Counted from the stretch's first letter, positions 1 to 9,024 are shown. The stretch: DNA of 14,357 bases from Victivallales bacterium (GCA_017458805.1 JAFTAC010000479.1:1-14357), one strand, 5' to 3'. Made by a program: numbers and translations. Notes: generated by a model from the letters alone, not told the origin.

Positions 1-1129
1 AAGGAATGGAATGTAGAATTGTCCATGCGCCCTGGCAGGGCGCCACAATGTAGCATGAATAGTGGGGCGCCCTTCCAGGGCGCAGGTATCTTAACATCTC
101 CACATTCCCTGGTTTCGCGCCCTGCGGGCGCGAACCCAGGGCTATCCTATGTCTCGCCCCCTCACGGGGGCGATCACGCCGCTCCGCGGCGTTTGACACA
201 TCAAAGGATACATCGGCTTTTATCAACTCACGAGGAGGCTTTTTCACCCAATTAGAATCACGCATATATCTCACCAACGGTTCCACGCTCAACGCCAGAA
301 ACAGCAGCACGATTGCATAAAGAAGATGCCTTCGCGGGGAAGCCATGGTGCCAACATGCTTTTGCAGGAAAGCGGAAGCTTCCTCCAGGCTGCCAGTGGC
401 CTCTGAAACACCGCCAAAAGGCGCGTCCGATAGCGCCGACGCTTGAACCACATTTTCCGTCGTAGTGGTGGTAAGTGCGGGCTGCCCCGTGGCTTCGTCA
501 TACAGCACGCCATTCTTCCGTGGTATCTGCCGTGGAATGCCCATCGCCCCGCAGCAAATGGCCACCAGCGGTGTTTTGCGTGTACGCCATATTGCAACTG
601 AAGCTCCATTAGGCGAGTTCATCTCCCCGTCGCTGACCAGCACCATGACCGATGCACCTAATGCATCCGCCTGGCGCACAGCCTGTTCAGGCGCGGATCC
701 AGGCTGATAGAGCACACCAGGCCCAGCGGCTTCCAGAGCCGCCTCAAAGGCTGCATGGTCGCTGGTTGGCGGGCAATCGACAAAGGCGGTGCCTGCGTAT
801 GTGATGAGGGCAACATCGCACCCGTGACATGAGCTTGCAAGCCTTTTTATGGCCGCCCTGCCCTCTTTCAGACGGTTCTGCGCACCTACGCCCTCAGCAC
901 GCATGCTTTCAGAGCAGTCAAGCAGGAAGGCGATACAGGAGGTGTCAATGCGTGTTTTCCGCGCACCAGCCCCAATGCAGCCTAGCGCCAGCAGCAACAG
1001 CACCTGTGCCAGCCAAAGATGCCAGTTGGCGCCGCCAGCCTGCGGCAGTCGTTGCCTAAGCCGCCAGCGGTGCCAAGTTGCCCAGCTCGTAAGAAGAGCC
1101 GCTATGATCACCAGAACCGCCAGCATCAT
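1..1129 (-). CDS. VWA-domain membrane protein, BatA/BatB-like (partial, open at left edge)
   Basis: I translated this frame by hand; it is open from an ATG-ATG pair at 1129 to base 1, so the stop lies outside the window. A first hydrophobic segment spans residues 2-17 and a second 36-55. A von Willebrand A domain follows, with a MIDAS motif D71-C-S73-E-S75 and a second metal-site region V-S-D167-G168. A last membrane helix lies at about 268-284. VWA proteins of this layout sit in the membrane and act with MoxR-type ATPases in stress or maturation roles; no such ATPase is in view. The start overlaps the stop of the DUF4175-like gene (ATGA, 1126-1129), implying translational coupling. Residues after about 310 are encoded by GC-rich palindromic repeats (27-192), so the tail is probably not ancestral. 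The family call is firm; the exact role is not known. Confidence 0.8.
   Translation of the reverse strand, partial: MMLAVLVIIAALLTSWATWHRWRLRQRLPQAGGANWHLWLAQVLLLLALGCIGAGARKTRIDTSCIAFLLDCSESMRAEGVGAQNRLKEGRAAIKRLASSCHGCDVALITYAGTAFVDCPPTSDHAAFEAALEAAGPGVLYQPGSAPEQAVRQADALGASVMVLVSDGEMNSPNGASVAIWRTRKTPLVAICCGAMGIPRQIPRKNGVLYDEATGQPALTTTTTENVVQASALSDAPFGGVSEATGSLEEASAFLQKHVGTMASPRRHLLYAIVLLFLALSVEPLVRYMRDSNWVKKPPRELIKADVSFDVSNAAERRDRPREGARHRIALGSRPQGAKPGNVEMLRYLRPGRAPHYSCYIVAPCQGAWTILHSIP
27..141. repeat. tandem GC-rich palindromic repeats (three hairpins)
   Basis: Hairpin 1 (27-43) and hairpin 2 (67-83) have the same 7-bp stem, GCGCCCT/AGGGCGC, with 3-nt loops. They are 40 bp apart and each is preceded by an AATGTAG-containing linker, so they are a degenerate tandem duplication. 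Hairpin 3 (107-141) is longer: CCCTGG, one mismatch, TTCGCGCCC, loop TGC, then the complementary arm. The three lie inside the open minus-strand reading frame of the VWA gene. They look like an interspersed repeat family; only a genome search would show the copy number. Confidence 0.65.
143..210. repeat. two GC-rich hairpins enclosed by an outer inverted repeat
   Basis: Two perfect 7-bp hairpins stand side by side: CGCCCCC/GGGGGCG (155-172, loop TCAC) and ACGCCGC/GCGGCGT (176-192, loop TCC). Both are enclosed by an outer pairing of TATCC (143-147) with GGATA (206-210) and TGTC (150-153) with GACA (195-198). Together they could fold into a cruciform or a three-way junction. They form one block with the hairpins at 27-141. 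The architecture resembles mobilised bacterial palindromic (REP-like) elements; no transposase is seen in the window. Confidence 0.6.
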
Positions 1130-4100
1130 TCATTCCCCAGCTTGCGGAAGTAGTCCTCCACCTGGCGGCGGTACTTTTCTGGCGGCGCAGAGGAACGGCG
1201 CAGCAACTGGCGCTGCTTTTCCGTCGTGATGCCCTCCAGCATGTTGCCGATGATAGCTGCCGCCTCGGCGATGTTCCGCATGGTGATACTGCCCGCCTCT
1301 GTAGGACTCTTGCCTTCTCCCGTAAGGGCAAGGTTATTGGAAAGCTCCTGGAGGCGATTGTTTTTCGTAGCTCTGGCAGCCTCGTCCATAGTGCGCGAAG
1401 CCTGTTCACGCGCCTCGTCAATGCGCCTCATGGCACGTTGTGTGTCGCTGTCCTTCATGGCGTTCTGAATCTGGGAAAGTGAATTCTGCAGCTGCTCCAG
1501 CATCTCGCGCAGCTCCTGTTCGCCCATAGTCGGCATGGAATCAGCCGCCTCATGCAGTTTTCCCGCTAGCTCCTGCAGGTAGTTTCCCGCATCGTTCTGC
1601 TCACGCGCCGCACGGTCGAATCGCTTGTAGAGCAATGCGTTCTTGGCGCGGGTCTGCGACCGCTGAAGCCCCCGCGTCTCCGCCTGCTTCAAGGCCTCCG
1701 TCATCGCCTCGGTCGCCTTTGGGTAGTCTTCCTCCAGTTGGCCGACCGCCTCCCGTATCTCCTGCTTTAGCCTTTCCGTCGCCTCATTCACGCCGTTCTG
1801 ACGCTCGCGCGCCTCGGAGACCGACTGATTGTCAGGCTTTCCACCTTTTGAGAGCTGCTCGGAATTCTGCGCCTCGCGCCGCTGGCTCTCCGCCAGCTGC
1901 CCCGCCATCTCGGAGAGACGCTTCACCTCATTGGCGGAAGCACGTCGCAACGCCTCCTCCAGCATACGCAGCGCGGCAACCAGCTGCATACGGGAGCGTG
2001 CACCGTGGATACCGCCCCCCTGGCGGTTCCCCGCCTCCAGCGCCTCCACGCCGCCCGCCATCTCCGTGCGCGCCCGTTTGAGGGCACCCGACACCTGCGC
2101 AAACTCTTTCATCGGCTCGATGCGACCATCCAGCACCCCCGTTGCCTCGTGGATTTTCCGCTGGCGGGCCGCAAGGCTGTCCAAAAGGGTATTTTCACGC
2201 GCCAGTGCGCCATTGACGTTTTCCTGCTGCTCGACGATGCGGCGCAGCTCCTCAAGCATCTCCTTCAATGCCCTCAAATCGGGCTTGGCAGCCTGCCCTT
2301 CCTGTGAACTCCCCTGCTCCTTCTGCTCCTCTTTCTGCTTGTTCTCCTTGGAATCCTGTTCCTCGCCTTCGCCACCTTTCGATTTCATCGCGTTCTTGAC
2401 AAGCTCCGTCTCGATTGCCACCAAGGCGGCCAGCGCACGCTCCTGCGGCGAGACGCTCTCCTCGAACAGCCTGCGCTCGACCATCCGCGAAGCGGTGGTC
2501 AGTTGCTCGGAAACCTGCGCAAAAAGCGAGGTCAGTGGCTCGCCCAAGCTGCCTCCCACCTCCTTTGAGAGGGCGGTCACGCGCTTGCGCACCTCCAGCT
2601 CCAGCTCGTTCAACCCAACGCCTAGCTCCTTTTCCATGCGCTCACGCAAGGGGGAGGCCTCCATGCCCATGATGTCCCAGGTCATGCGAAGCAGACGTTT
2701 GGATTCGGCGAGTAGGTCCGAAATGTCGGCCTTCTTCTGCTCACCCTGCTGGTTGGAATCCATCTCAATCGAGTCCTGGTCGGGACGAATGACCACAAAG
2801 AAGAGGTCGCTTTTCGACTGATGGTGCTTTGGCTCGCAGTTGTCCTCTGCCACCAGCATGCAGGAAAGAAGATCTCCTATCTCTAAGTTCAGAGCAGGTA
2901 TGTCCCACATATAGATGACCTCCCACTCCTTTTCGGGAAGGATTCGACGACGAGGCGTCGTCGTTACACCATCTACAGCCGCCTTCCGCAACGAAACGCT
3001 CAGCTTCTCGCCGCCATTCACGGAGTAGAGGAGACGGCACTCCTCCAGTCCGAAATCATCGGCGACCTCCGCCATAATCCGCAGGCTGTCCCCTGGCTTC
3101 AGCGTGACATCCTTCGTCGGCTCGGTCAGCGCCAGCACAGGCGGCATGTCGGGCAGCACCGTGATCTCCATGGTCTGACGGCTGGAATGGCGTGAAGCAT
3201 CCTCCAGAACGAGCTCGCAGGGACCACTTTTCTTTGGGGTAAACCGGACATGCAGCCAATCTTTGCTTGCCAGCAGCTCCTTGCGCTCCTTGTCCCATAG
3301 CAGTGCCGCATGAATACCTGGAGCTGTCTTCACAAACACCTCCACAGTCTCGCCCTCTACTAGCTCTAGGTCGCAGAACTCGTTGAACGTGCGTGTTTTA
3401 CGTTGCATATACGGGAGGGGTGTCACCTCCATGCGCAACTCCTCGCAGACAGGCGGGTCATAGACCGCAACTTTCTGCCAGCCAGACGAAAGCGACGGCG
3501 TCACGACCTTGAAGCGAAATGCTTGCGACACATCGTAGAAGGAAAAGCTAAATGAGCCGTCAGGCGTATGGTTCATCACATATCTGCCCTGGCCCGCTTC
3601 GTCCGACTCCACGATAACCTCCGCCTGCTTTTCCCAGCGCGAAACAGTCGCCTTGACAAGATAGTCGCTGTGGCGTGCGGCTTCATTCCCCTGCATTTCA
3701 ACAGCTATGCCCTTATCGTCAAACACGAGGGCACGCCCTCCCCACAGGAACTTCCCGAACGCGGGTAGAAATGTGATGAGAGCCAGCGACAGGATGACAA
3801 GTACGCCATAGCCCAGCGTCCAGCGCCCGCCACTGCGAAAGACGGCAGGAATAAAATCTGGCTCTGCTTCGACACGCGAATGAACCTGCTCCAGCAGCTC
3901 ACGTTCAAGCGGACGCAGCTCGCGGCTTTTCGCAGCCTCCTCCAGCTCAACCGCGCAGATAAACGAATCCATCAGCTCGGGGTGCGCCTCCTCCACCCGC
4001 AGTGCCATCGACGCCAGGCTGCCTTTGCGGCGAAATCTCCTGGCTAGGAAAAACACCAGTGTACCCAGCGCAACAAGAATTCCCAGTCCCCCAACCGCCA

Positions 4101-4260
4101 GCGCAGTGCCCTCGCGCAGCCCCCAGGCAGCCCCCGCCGCACTCAGCAGCCCAAACAACGCCAGCAGCCCGATGCACGCCATCGCCAGCCCCGCCAGCAC
4201 CCAGCGGACCGCCAGCCTAAAACGCCCTTCGGACAGTATTGTGTGCAACTTATCGCTCAT
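1126..4260 (-). CDS. DUF4175-like large membrane protein with coiled-coil C-terminus
   Basis: 1044 residues from the ATG at 4260. An upstream in-frame ATG at 4356 exists but would overlap the end of the methyltransferase frame and adds sequence without a membrane-protein look, so I prefer 4260. Two membrane helices lie at about 18-45 and 52-73, with a basic RRFRRKG stretch after them, and a third at about 147-168. A beta-rich region at about 180-450 has repeated Ig-like strands, including P-P-V-L-A-L followed by V-A-D-D-F-G-L. The C-terminal half is Glu/Gln/Lys/Arg-rich and predicted coiled coil, with a low-complexity stretch near the EGEEQDSKENKQKEEQKEQ run. This resembles the DUF4175/TIGR02302 type found next to VWA and MoxR genes, where function is unproven. 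The stop overlaps the VWA start. It is GC-rich, unlike the gene upstream. Confidence 0.75.
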   Translation of the reverse strand: MSDKLHTILSEGRFRLAVRWVLAGLAMACIGLLALFGLLSAAGAAWGLREGTALAVGGLGILVALGTLVFFLARRFRRKGSLASMALRVEEAHPELMDSFICAVELEEAAKSRELRPLERELLEQVHSRVEAEPDFIPAVFRSGGRWTLGYGVLVILSLALITFLPAFGKFLWGGRALVFDDKGIAVEMQGNEAARHSDYLVKATVSRWEKQAEVIVESDEAGQGRYVMNHTPDGSFSFSFYDVSQAFRFKVVTPSLSSGWQKVAVYDPPVCEELRMEVTPLPYMQRKTRTFNEFCDLELVEGETVEVFVKTAPGIHAALLWDKERKELLASKDWLHVRFTPKKSGPCELVLEDASRHSSRQTMEITVLPDMPPVLALTEPTKDVTLKPGDSLRIMAEVADDFGLEECRLLYSVNGGEKLSVSLRKAAVDGVTTTPRRRILPEKEWEVIYMWDIPALNLEIGDLLSCMLVAEDNCEPKHHQSKSDLFFVVIRPDQDSIEMDSNQQGEQKKADISDLLAESKRLLRMTWDIMGMEASPLRERMEKELGVGLNELELEVRKRVTALSKEVGGSLGEPLTSLFAQVSEQLTTASRMVERRLFEESVSPQERALAALVAIETELVKNAMKSKGGEGEEQDSKENKQKEEQKEQGSSQEGQAAKPDLRALKEMLEELRRIVEQQENVNGALARENTLLDSLAARQRKIHEATGVLDGRIEPMKEFAQVSGALKRARTEMAGGVEALEAGNRQGGGIHGARSRMQLVAALRMLEEALRRASANEVKRLSEMAGQLAESQRREAQNSEQLSKGGKPDNQSVSEARERQNGVNEATERLKQEIREAVGQLEEDYPKATEAMTEALKQAETRGLQRSQTRAKNALLYKRFDRAAREQNDAGNYLQELAGKLHEAADSMPTMGEQELREMLEQLQNSLSQIQNAMKDSDTQRAMRRIDEAREQASRTMDEAARATKNNRLQELSNNLALTGEGKSPTEAGSITMRNIAEAAAIIGNMLEGITTEKQRQLLRRSSAPPEKYRRQVEDYFRKLGNE

Positions 4261-4286
4261 GGTTCTCTGATATAAGACGTTTAATA

Positions 4287-4787
4287 CTATACAGCATGCT
4301 CCCTGTTCAATCGGCGTGACTGCATTTTCTTCCAGATATTGCGACACATAACGCACAGGTCTGCAGGAATCTTCAAAAAACGGACCAGTAGTTCTGCATC
4401 AATATAATTCAAAGCCACTTCAATGTCCTTGTCATTTCTTACCACATCGTCTATCACTCTCAATAGGCGCTTGCGCAGGACACAATCTATTGATTCAATC
4501 TTAGGAAGCACAATATTCCCCATTTCGCCAGGCAGGATTTCCAATACACCACCGCCATAACTCCTTCCGCAAATCTCCGTAAAGGCAAATGCGATGCTAT
4601 TGTAGTATGAAAGAAGAGCATTCTCGGGAATGACGCCGTTATTAAACTTAATACGATGCATGGTGTCAGTCGAAACAGCATTGCACTGATTCAATACAAA
4701 CTTTGGATAAAATTGTTCCGCCTCAAAAAGAAGGCATCTGGAACCCAGACAGAAGGTATAATATACCACCTGTCTCTTATCGAGCAC
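4287..4787 (-). pseudogene. C-terminal part of the N6-adenine methyltransferase, out of frame with its N-terminal part
   Basis: This 166-codon frame starts with out-of-frame sequence (residues 1-25). From QFYPKFVLNQ onward (about 4713 down to 4287) it reads as the missing end of an Eco57I/TaqI-like DNA methyltransferase: YPKFVLNQ, then STDTMHRI, then a SYYNSIAFAFTEICGRSYGGGV segment followed by a Leu/Pro stretch, features typical of the target-recognition end of these enzymes. The upstream gene stops at 4691 in another frame. Adding one base to the T run (plus-strand A run at 4709-4712) joins the two into R-R-N-N-F-Y-P-K. An independent start at 4787 is therefore unlikely to be real. It ends with TAG 26 bp before the next start codon. 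Confidence 0.75.
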
Positions 4788-5926
4788 TTATACCCCTCAT
4801 TGATTTTATTCTCCTCGCCTAATAAGATATACTCTTTATGCTTCTCAGGATAGTCCTGATATGACACACTATCTGGGAAATAAACCAATTGGGCTTTCTT
4901 TCCTGCTTTAACGTTATGCTGCCAATCCTCACTCGTAAAAAAGATACTGTGGGCATGCGCACTTCTTCCTATGAGAGGCAAAACCACCGATTCAAGCTCA
5001 TATCGCTCCGCAATCTCCTCTGTCACCGAAAAAAAGTTGTTGTCGCCAGTGGTTATCCCAACGTTTATCAATCCCAAATCCCTGAATTGACAAAAACGCT
5101 TGTCGTGGCTCAAGTCACGTAACAAGCCAGCCTCTTCCGAGGTGATAAAATACCGCGTCCATTTCTCCTTCACATGCCCCAAAGGTTGAAACTCCTGGGC
5201 GTTTATGTCAAAACCATGAAGCGCATCCAAGTCCTCCAATTCGTAGATTCTTATGGATGTCTGCTCATAGTCTCTCCGTTTTTCTCCAATGAAAAGCAAA
5301 ACTTCCTGTTCTATTTCAGGGAAAACCAGCTTCTTAAACGTCACTAACGTAATCGTTGTCAGATGCCTTGCCAGAAACAACCTCAATTCTTCCGCAAATG
5401 CCACTTGCAGGATTTCGGCAGGAATGACAAAGGCTATGGTTCCATTGTCTGCAAGCATCTGGACACATGCAACCATAAAAGCCACCCATGCATTGATAAG
5501 CTTATTCTCCTTCATGCCATGTGTCACAAGAATCTCTGACAGAATTCCCCTCTGCATCGCCGTTAAATACTGATAACGTATATATGGAGGATTCCCGATT
5601 ATGAGACTATAGGTGTTTCGCTGACCGTTTTCGTGATAAAACGCGAAAAAATCCCCATTAACCACGTTACAATTGTCATGCGCAGCAAATCGTCTCTCAA
5701 CCTTCTCTGCGGCCTCATTTTCGATTTCTATCGCATCAATCCCCTGAACTGGCCAATGTCCCGACATCTCCATGCATTCCAAAAAAACACCATCCCCGCA
5801 GCTTGGCTCCAATACATTATTAAAACACTCCTCCCTAACCCAGGATACCATCGTCTCCGCTATAATCTTGGGTGTATAGTATGCCCCAAGCAGCTTTTGT
5901 GAACTAGCGTTTTCCTTCCTTTTCAT
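4691..5926 (-). CDS. N6-adenine DNA methyltransferase of an Eco57I-like system, N-terminal 411 residues (frameshifted)
   Basis: Adds a methyl group to adenine N6 in the recognition site, protecting host DNA. Visible motifs: G-A-Y-Y-T-P (14-19, motif X), L-E-P-S-C-G-D-G-V-F-L-E (39-50, AdoMet-binding motif I) and G-N-P-P-Y (111-115, catalytic motif IV). The order X-I-IV is that of the gamma class. The frame ends early with F-I-Q-S-L-Y-stop, whereas the +1-shifted frame continues the conserved C-terminus to 4287. Repaired, the protein would be about 546 residues, close to the roughly 544 I recall for M.Eco57I. The ATG overlaps the stop of the 1007-residue gene (ATGA, 5923-5926). The gene is AT-rich like its partner and unlike the flanks. 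A sequencing error is as likely as a real mutation. Confidence 0.85.
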   Translation of the reverse strand: MKRKENASSQKLLGAYYTPKIIAETMVSWVREECFNNVLEPSCGDGVFLECMEMSGHWPVQGIDAIEIENEAAEKVERRFAAHDNCNVVNGDFFAFYHENGQRNTYSLIIGNPPYIRYQYLTAMQRGILSEILVTHGMKENKLINAWVAFMVACVQMLADNGTIAFVIPAEILQVAFAEELRLFLARHLTTITLVTFKKLVFPEIEQEVLLFIGEKRRDYEQTSIRIYELEDLDALHGFDINAQEFQPLGHVKEKWTRYFITSEEAGLLRDLSHDKRFCQFRDLGLINVGITTGDNNFFSVTEEIAERYELESVVLPLIGRSAHAHSIFFTSEDWQHNVKAGKKAQLVYFPDSVSYQDYPEKHKEYILLGEENKINEGYKCSIRDRWYIIPSVWVPDAFFLRRNNFIQSLY

Positions 5927-8900
5927 GGCAACTCAGCTCCTGAATCAAATTCAAGGTCGTAAACTGATTTAATTAGTTTTTCAACAGCAGCGATTAACCC
6001 TTCTTTCTTGCGAGTTAAGATAACTGCGCTCTTCTTGCTATTGCTCGCTTCCAATTGATAATTGATACGACGAATCTCTCTCATATTCTCCACAGTTTCT
6101 GTATAAATGTGCAAGTGCGTCGGTTTGGACAAATCCAATTCAACAAAAGGCAGTCTCTCCAACAGCGCTGTTCCACGAGCAATGAAACCATTTGAGAAAT
6201 CGCTTCCCATTATCCGTATGATTCTTTCGGTGATCGAATTAGTCAACCAGGCCTGGATGTACTCCAGGGCGTATGGAGTGTTCTCCTTCGTGCATATTGC
6301 GCAATAGCCTGCCGTTCCCCCGGAAGCAATCAACATATCAGAATCATCATAAGCATACATTGGGTTTTTGCTCAAAATACCAACAATCAGCTTTTTCGTA
6401 TTGATAAATGCCGTCAAAGCCTGGGTACGGCCATACTGATACCATGTTTTCTCCGTGGCATTTGGCACATCACGAACCCCATTTGGTGACAAAGACCTGG
6501 GCACAAGACGCTTATAATTCGAAAGAAGATAATTCCACGCTCCCGGGTACTGAGACTTAAATTCCCCCTCGCATATTAATCTCCCATCTGAATCATACGG
6601 AAAAATAATCAGCTTGTGTGAATGAAGAAGGCTAAATGTATTCAGCCCCCTTTCATCAAGCTTAGTAGGCTTGAAATACGCTCTTAGCAATGCTTTCTCT
6701 ATTTCAAAAAACTGTCCATTTCTTTTGATTTTAATGGAGTGCTCCGTCTGTTCTACAATTTCATCCTCCGAAAACCAATAAACCGGCACTGGTTTTTCGG
6801 CACTGGTTTGAATGCCATTAAAAATGTGGACATGTTTTGTAATCGGTACAGAAACATTCAGAAGTGCCTTAAACTTCCGCATAAAAACCGTGTCTGTCGA
6901 TAAACACCATGGTTTTTCATCTATGCTGCTGCTTTTGATGGCCCCCGTATTCTTCTGACCGCTTCCCCACAATTGCTCAACAGAGGCAATACGAGAATAA
7001 TCGAAAGAATCATTTCTCTCGTTTTGCAACAAAAGAATCGAGCTATATATGGTTCTATCCTCAAATAACTGCTTATCCCCAAAATCATCCAAGGAAACCA
7101 GGTATTCTCCAGAGGCAATCATTCCCCGCAATTTCTCGCCTGAAGCAATCTTAAAAAACTTATTCGGCACGATATAGCAGACAAAACCCGATTCTTTGAT
7201 TCTTTTAAGAGCCCTTTCGATAAAAAGATAATACTTGTCAAATTGCTTATAAGCTGAAACATAACACTTACTGTATAAGGAAAACTCGGTCTTCGGAAGT
7301 AGGTGATGCATTTGCTCTGTATTTACATAAGGTGGGTTTCCTATGATAGCATCAAACTTATCCCCTCCATTGATTTCCATCCAATCAAATACAACAATAC
7401 CATGTTCATCTGACTGAGATAACTTCCGAGTTCCTATTTCTTCCGGACCGATAAGTGAGTTGCCGAGAAGAATATTGGCATCAAGATTTGGCAGAATCGG
7501 CTGAATATCCGATACAGACGGAGATGTTTCGTCTTCAAGTAACTTGAGCAATAGAGAAAACTTCGCAACTTCAACGGCATGTACATCAATATCAATGCCA
7601 AAAATGCAATTGGTCAAAAGCTCTTTCTTTTCCGCAAGAGAAAGCTTATATCTTCCAGAAGCAATCTCACAAAGATGTGATTTATCGTGTTCTTCGTACC
7701 AATTGACACAATATTGTTGGAGATAGGAAAACACCTCTTCCAGAAAAACACCGGAACCACATGAAATGTCCGCTATTCTTAACTGCAATACCTCCTGTGG
7801 TGTCTTACCTATGCACAATTTTGACAACATCAATTCAACCATATACTTTACGATTTCCGTCGGAGTTGAAATCACCGACCTATCAACATAGTCCTGTTTA
7901 GGTGCCAGTTCAATCCTGCCTGTTTCAGAAACCACCAGTCTCTCTGTCAGGAATAATTCATAGATTTTTCCTAATAAATTGGGTTCAATTATGTTAAACA
8001 AATACGGGGATTGCGGGTAGTACATGTCATTAATTATCTCCGTTGTAATACTTGAATCTATATCAGCAATTACAGCAGAGCCCTTGAAAATTCCAGAATT
8101 ATAATGGGCGTCAGCCTTTTGTAACAACTGAATCACTTTTTCATTAAGTCTGTCTTGCTCATTTATCGTATCACAGAGCTTATGATACGTTGGAAGGTTC
8201 CTGTCCTCACAAATACGTAAAAAAACCAATTGGTTCACGAAACTCTGAACTGCATCATTAAGAGTTTCTACATTGCTATAGCGTCCGCCTTTTTCATATA
8301 AGGAATTTCCAACAGCTATTCGCCATTCATTAATCTTCGCCAAAAAATGAAAATCAACAGATTGCCTATCAGGCATCAAACTCGAAAACTCATTTTCACA
8401 GAAATCTTCAAATCTTCCAGAATAAACAGCATCCCGAGATAATAGCTCTGACAGCTCTTCAAATCTCTTCACATAATCCAAACAATGAAAGACTTTATAT
8501 CTTGCTGTCGCAGAGGAATCACCGGACTTTGGCAATCGTGTTGTATCATATATGATCAAGTATTCAAAATTAGTCAGGACAGTTATCTTATGCTTGGCAT
8601 TCCACCCATATTTCCTTGCCTGAAAAGCTGGTTCTGGAGAGCAGTAAACATCTACAGACGGCTTTTTAGCCTCAACAAAGAGCTTTGTCACCCCTTTTAG
8701 CGTCAATGAATAATCAGGTCTATCGGCCGAATTAGAATAATCTTCTGCAAGCACTTCCCTATATTGGGGAGGGACTCCTTTTGTATTAGCGACATCCCAT
8801 CCTAATAGCTTTAACAATGGATCAATATACTCAACACGACAAGAATGCTCATTATAGACTTTCTTGGTATGAGTATTCGCCTTATACAGAGGTAGATTTT

Positions 8901-8946
8901 CAATAAAGCGATTGACCAGTTTTTCCAACTCTTCTAATGCCGCCAT
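5923..8946 (-). CDS. type IIG restriction enzyme/N6-adenine methyltransferase, Eco57I-like
   Basis: 1007 residues, the usual size of Eco57I-type bifunctional enzymes, which cut at a distance from an asymmetric site and methylate one strand of it. The N-terminal nuclease region has a PD-(D/E)xK layout: R-P77-D78, then V-E92-A-K94-K. A helical connector follows. The methyltransferase core shows I-A-D-I-S-C-G-S-G-V-F-L-E (391-403, motif I), F-G-I-D-I-D (449-454) and G-N-P-P-Y (536-540, motif IV). The C-terminal 350 or so residues match the TaqI-like target-recognition type. The start is supported by a strong AGGAGG (8952-8957) five bases before the ATG. The partner methyltransferase overlaps its stop. 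The reading frame is intact and AT-rich, consistent with lateral acquisition. Recognition site cannot be read from the sequence. Confidence 0.9.
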   Translation of the reverse strand: MAALEELEKLVNRFIENLPLYKANTHTKKVYNEHSCRVEYIDPLLKLLGWDVANTKGVPPQYREVLAEDYSNSADRPDYSLTLKGVTKLFVEAKKPSVDVYCSPEPAFQARKYGWNAKHKITVLTNFEYLIIYDTTRLPKSGDSSATARYKVFHCLDYVKRFEELSELLSRDAVYSGRFEDFCENEFSSLMPDRQSVDFHFLAKINEWRIAVGNSLYEKGGRYSNVETLNDAVQSFVNQLVFLRICEDRNLPTYHKLCDTINEQDRLNEKVIQLLQKADAHYNSGIFKGSAVIADIDSSITTEIINDMYYPQSPYLFNIIEPNLLGKIYELFLTERLVVSETGRIELAPKQDYVDRSVISTPTEIVKYMVELMLSKLCIGKTPQEVLQLRIADISCGSGVFLEEVFSYLQQYCVNWYEEHDKSHLCEIASGRYKLSLAEKKELLTNCIFGIDIDVHAVEVAKFSLLLKLLEDETSPSVSDIQPILPNLDANILLGNSLIGPEEIGTRKLSQSDEHGIVVFDWMEINGGDKFDAIIGNPPYVNTEQMHHLLPKTEFSLYSKCYVSAYKQFDKYYLFIERALKRIKESGFVCYIVPNKFFKIASGEKLRGMIASGEYLVSLDDFGDKQLFEDRTIYSSILLLQNERNDSFDYSRIASVEQLWGSGQKNTGAIKSSSIDEKPWCLSTDTVFMRKFKALLNVSVPITKHVHIFNGIQTSAEKPVPVYWFSEDEIVEQTEHSIKIKRNGQFFEIEKALLRAYFKPTKLDERGLNTFSLLHSHKLIIFPYDSDGRLICEGEFKSQYPGAWNYLLSNYKRLVPRSLSPNGVRDVPNATEKTWYQYGRTQALTAFINTKKLIVGILSKNPMYAYDDSDMLIASGGTAGYCAICTKENTPYALEYIQAWLTNSITERIIRIMGSDFSNGFIARGTALLERLPFVELDLSKPTHLHIYTETVENMREIRRINYQLEASNSKKSAVILTRKKEGLIAAVEKLIKSVYDLEFDSGAELP

Positions 8947-8982
8947 GAAAACCTCCTTACCTCATCCGTTTCTTTCCTGCAA

Positions 8983-9024
8983 ATTACCTAACAACTTATA
9001 GACTAATATAAGGTTGTTTTGCAA
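8983..9024 (-). promoter_or_regulatory. candidate promoter and overlapping inverted repeat before the restriction-modification genes
   Basis: On the minus strand TTGCAA (about -35) and TATAAG (-10) are 18 bp apart. The -10 lies inside a near-perfect inverted repeat: AACAACTTATA (8990-9000) and TATAAGGTTGTT (9007-9018), differing only by one bulged base, with a 6-nt centre. The leader to the ATG would be about 35-40 nt and carries AGGAGG at 8952-8957. A dyad over the -10 could be an operator or a leader hairpin. No separate controller protein is encoded beside it. Confidence 0.45.

Noticed and set aside
27..210. CRISPR array
   Set aside because: The repeats are unequal hairpins with no constant repeat and no spacer pattern, and no cas genes lie in the window.
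19..255. Possible small plus-strand gene over the palindromic repeats
   Set aside because: Its translation is made of the repeat hairpins themselves, with no supporting start signal; the minus-strand VWA frame accounts for the openness.
1829..2821. 330-codon plus-strand ORF
   Set aside because: Ser/Arg-rich antisense shadow of the coiled-coil gene, which has clear domain structure on the other strand.
4261..4356. In-frame N-terminal extension of the DUF4175-like protein to an ATG at 4356
   Set aside because: It overlaps the conserved C-terminus of the methyltransferase and has no homology-like character; the ATG at 4260 with N-terminal membrane helix is better.
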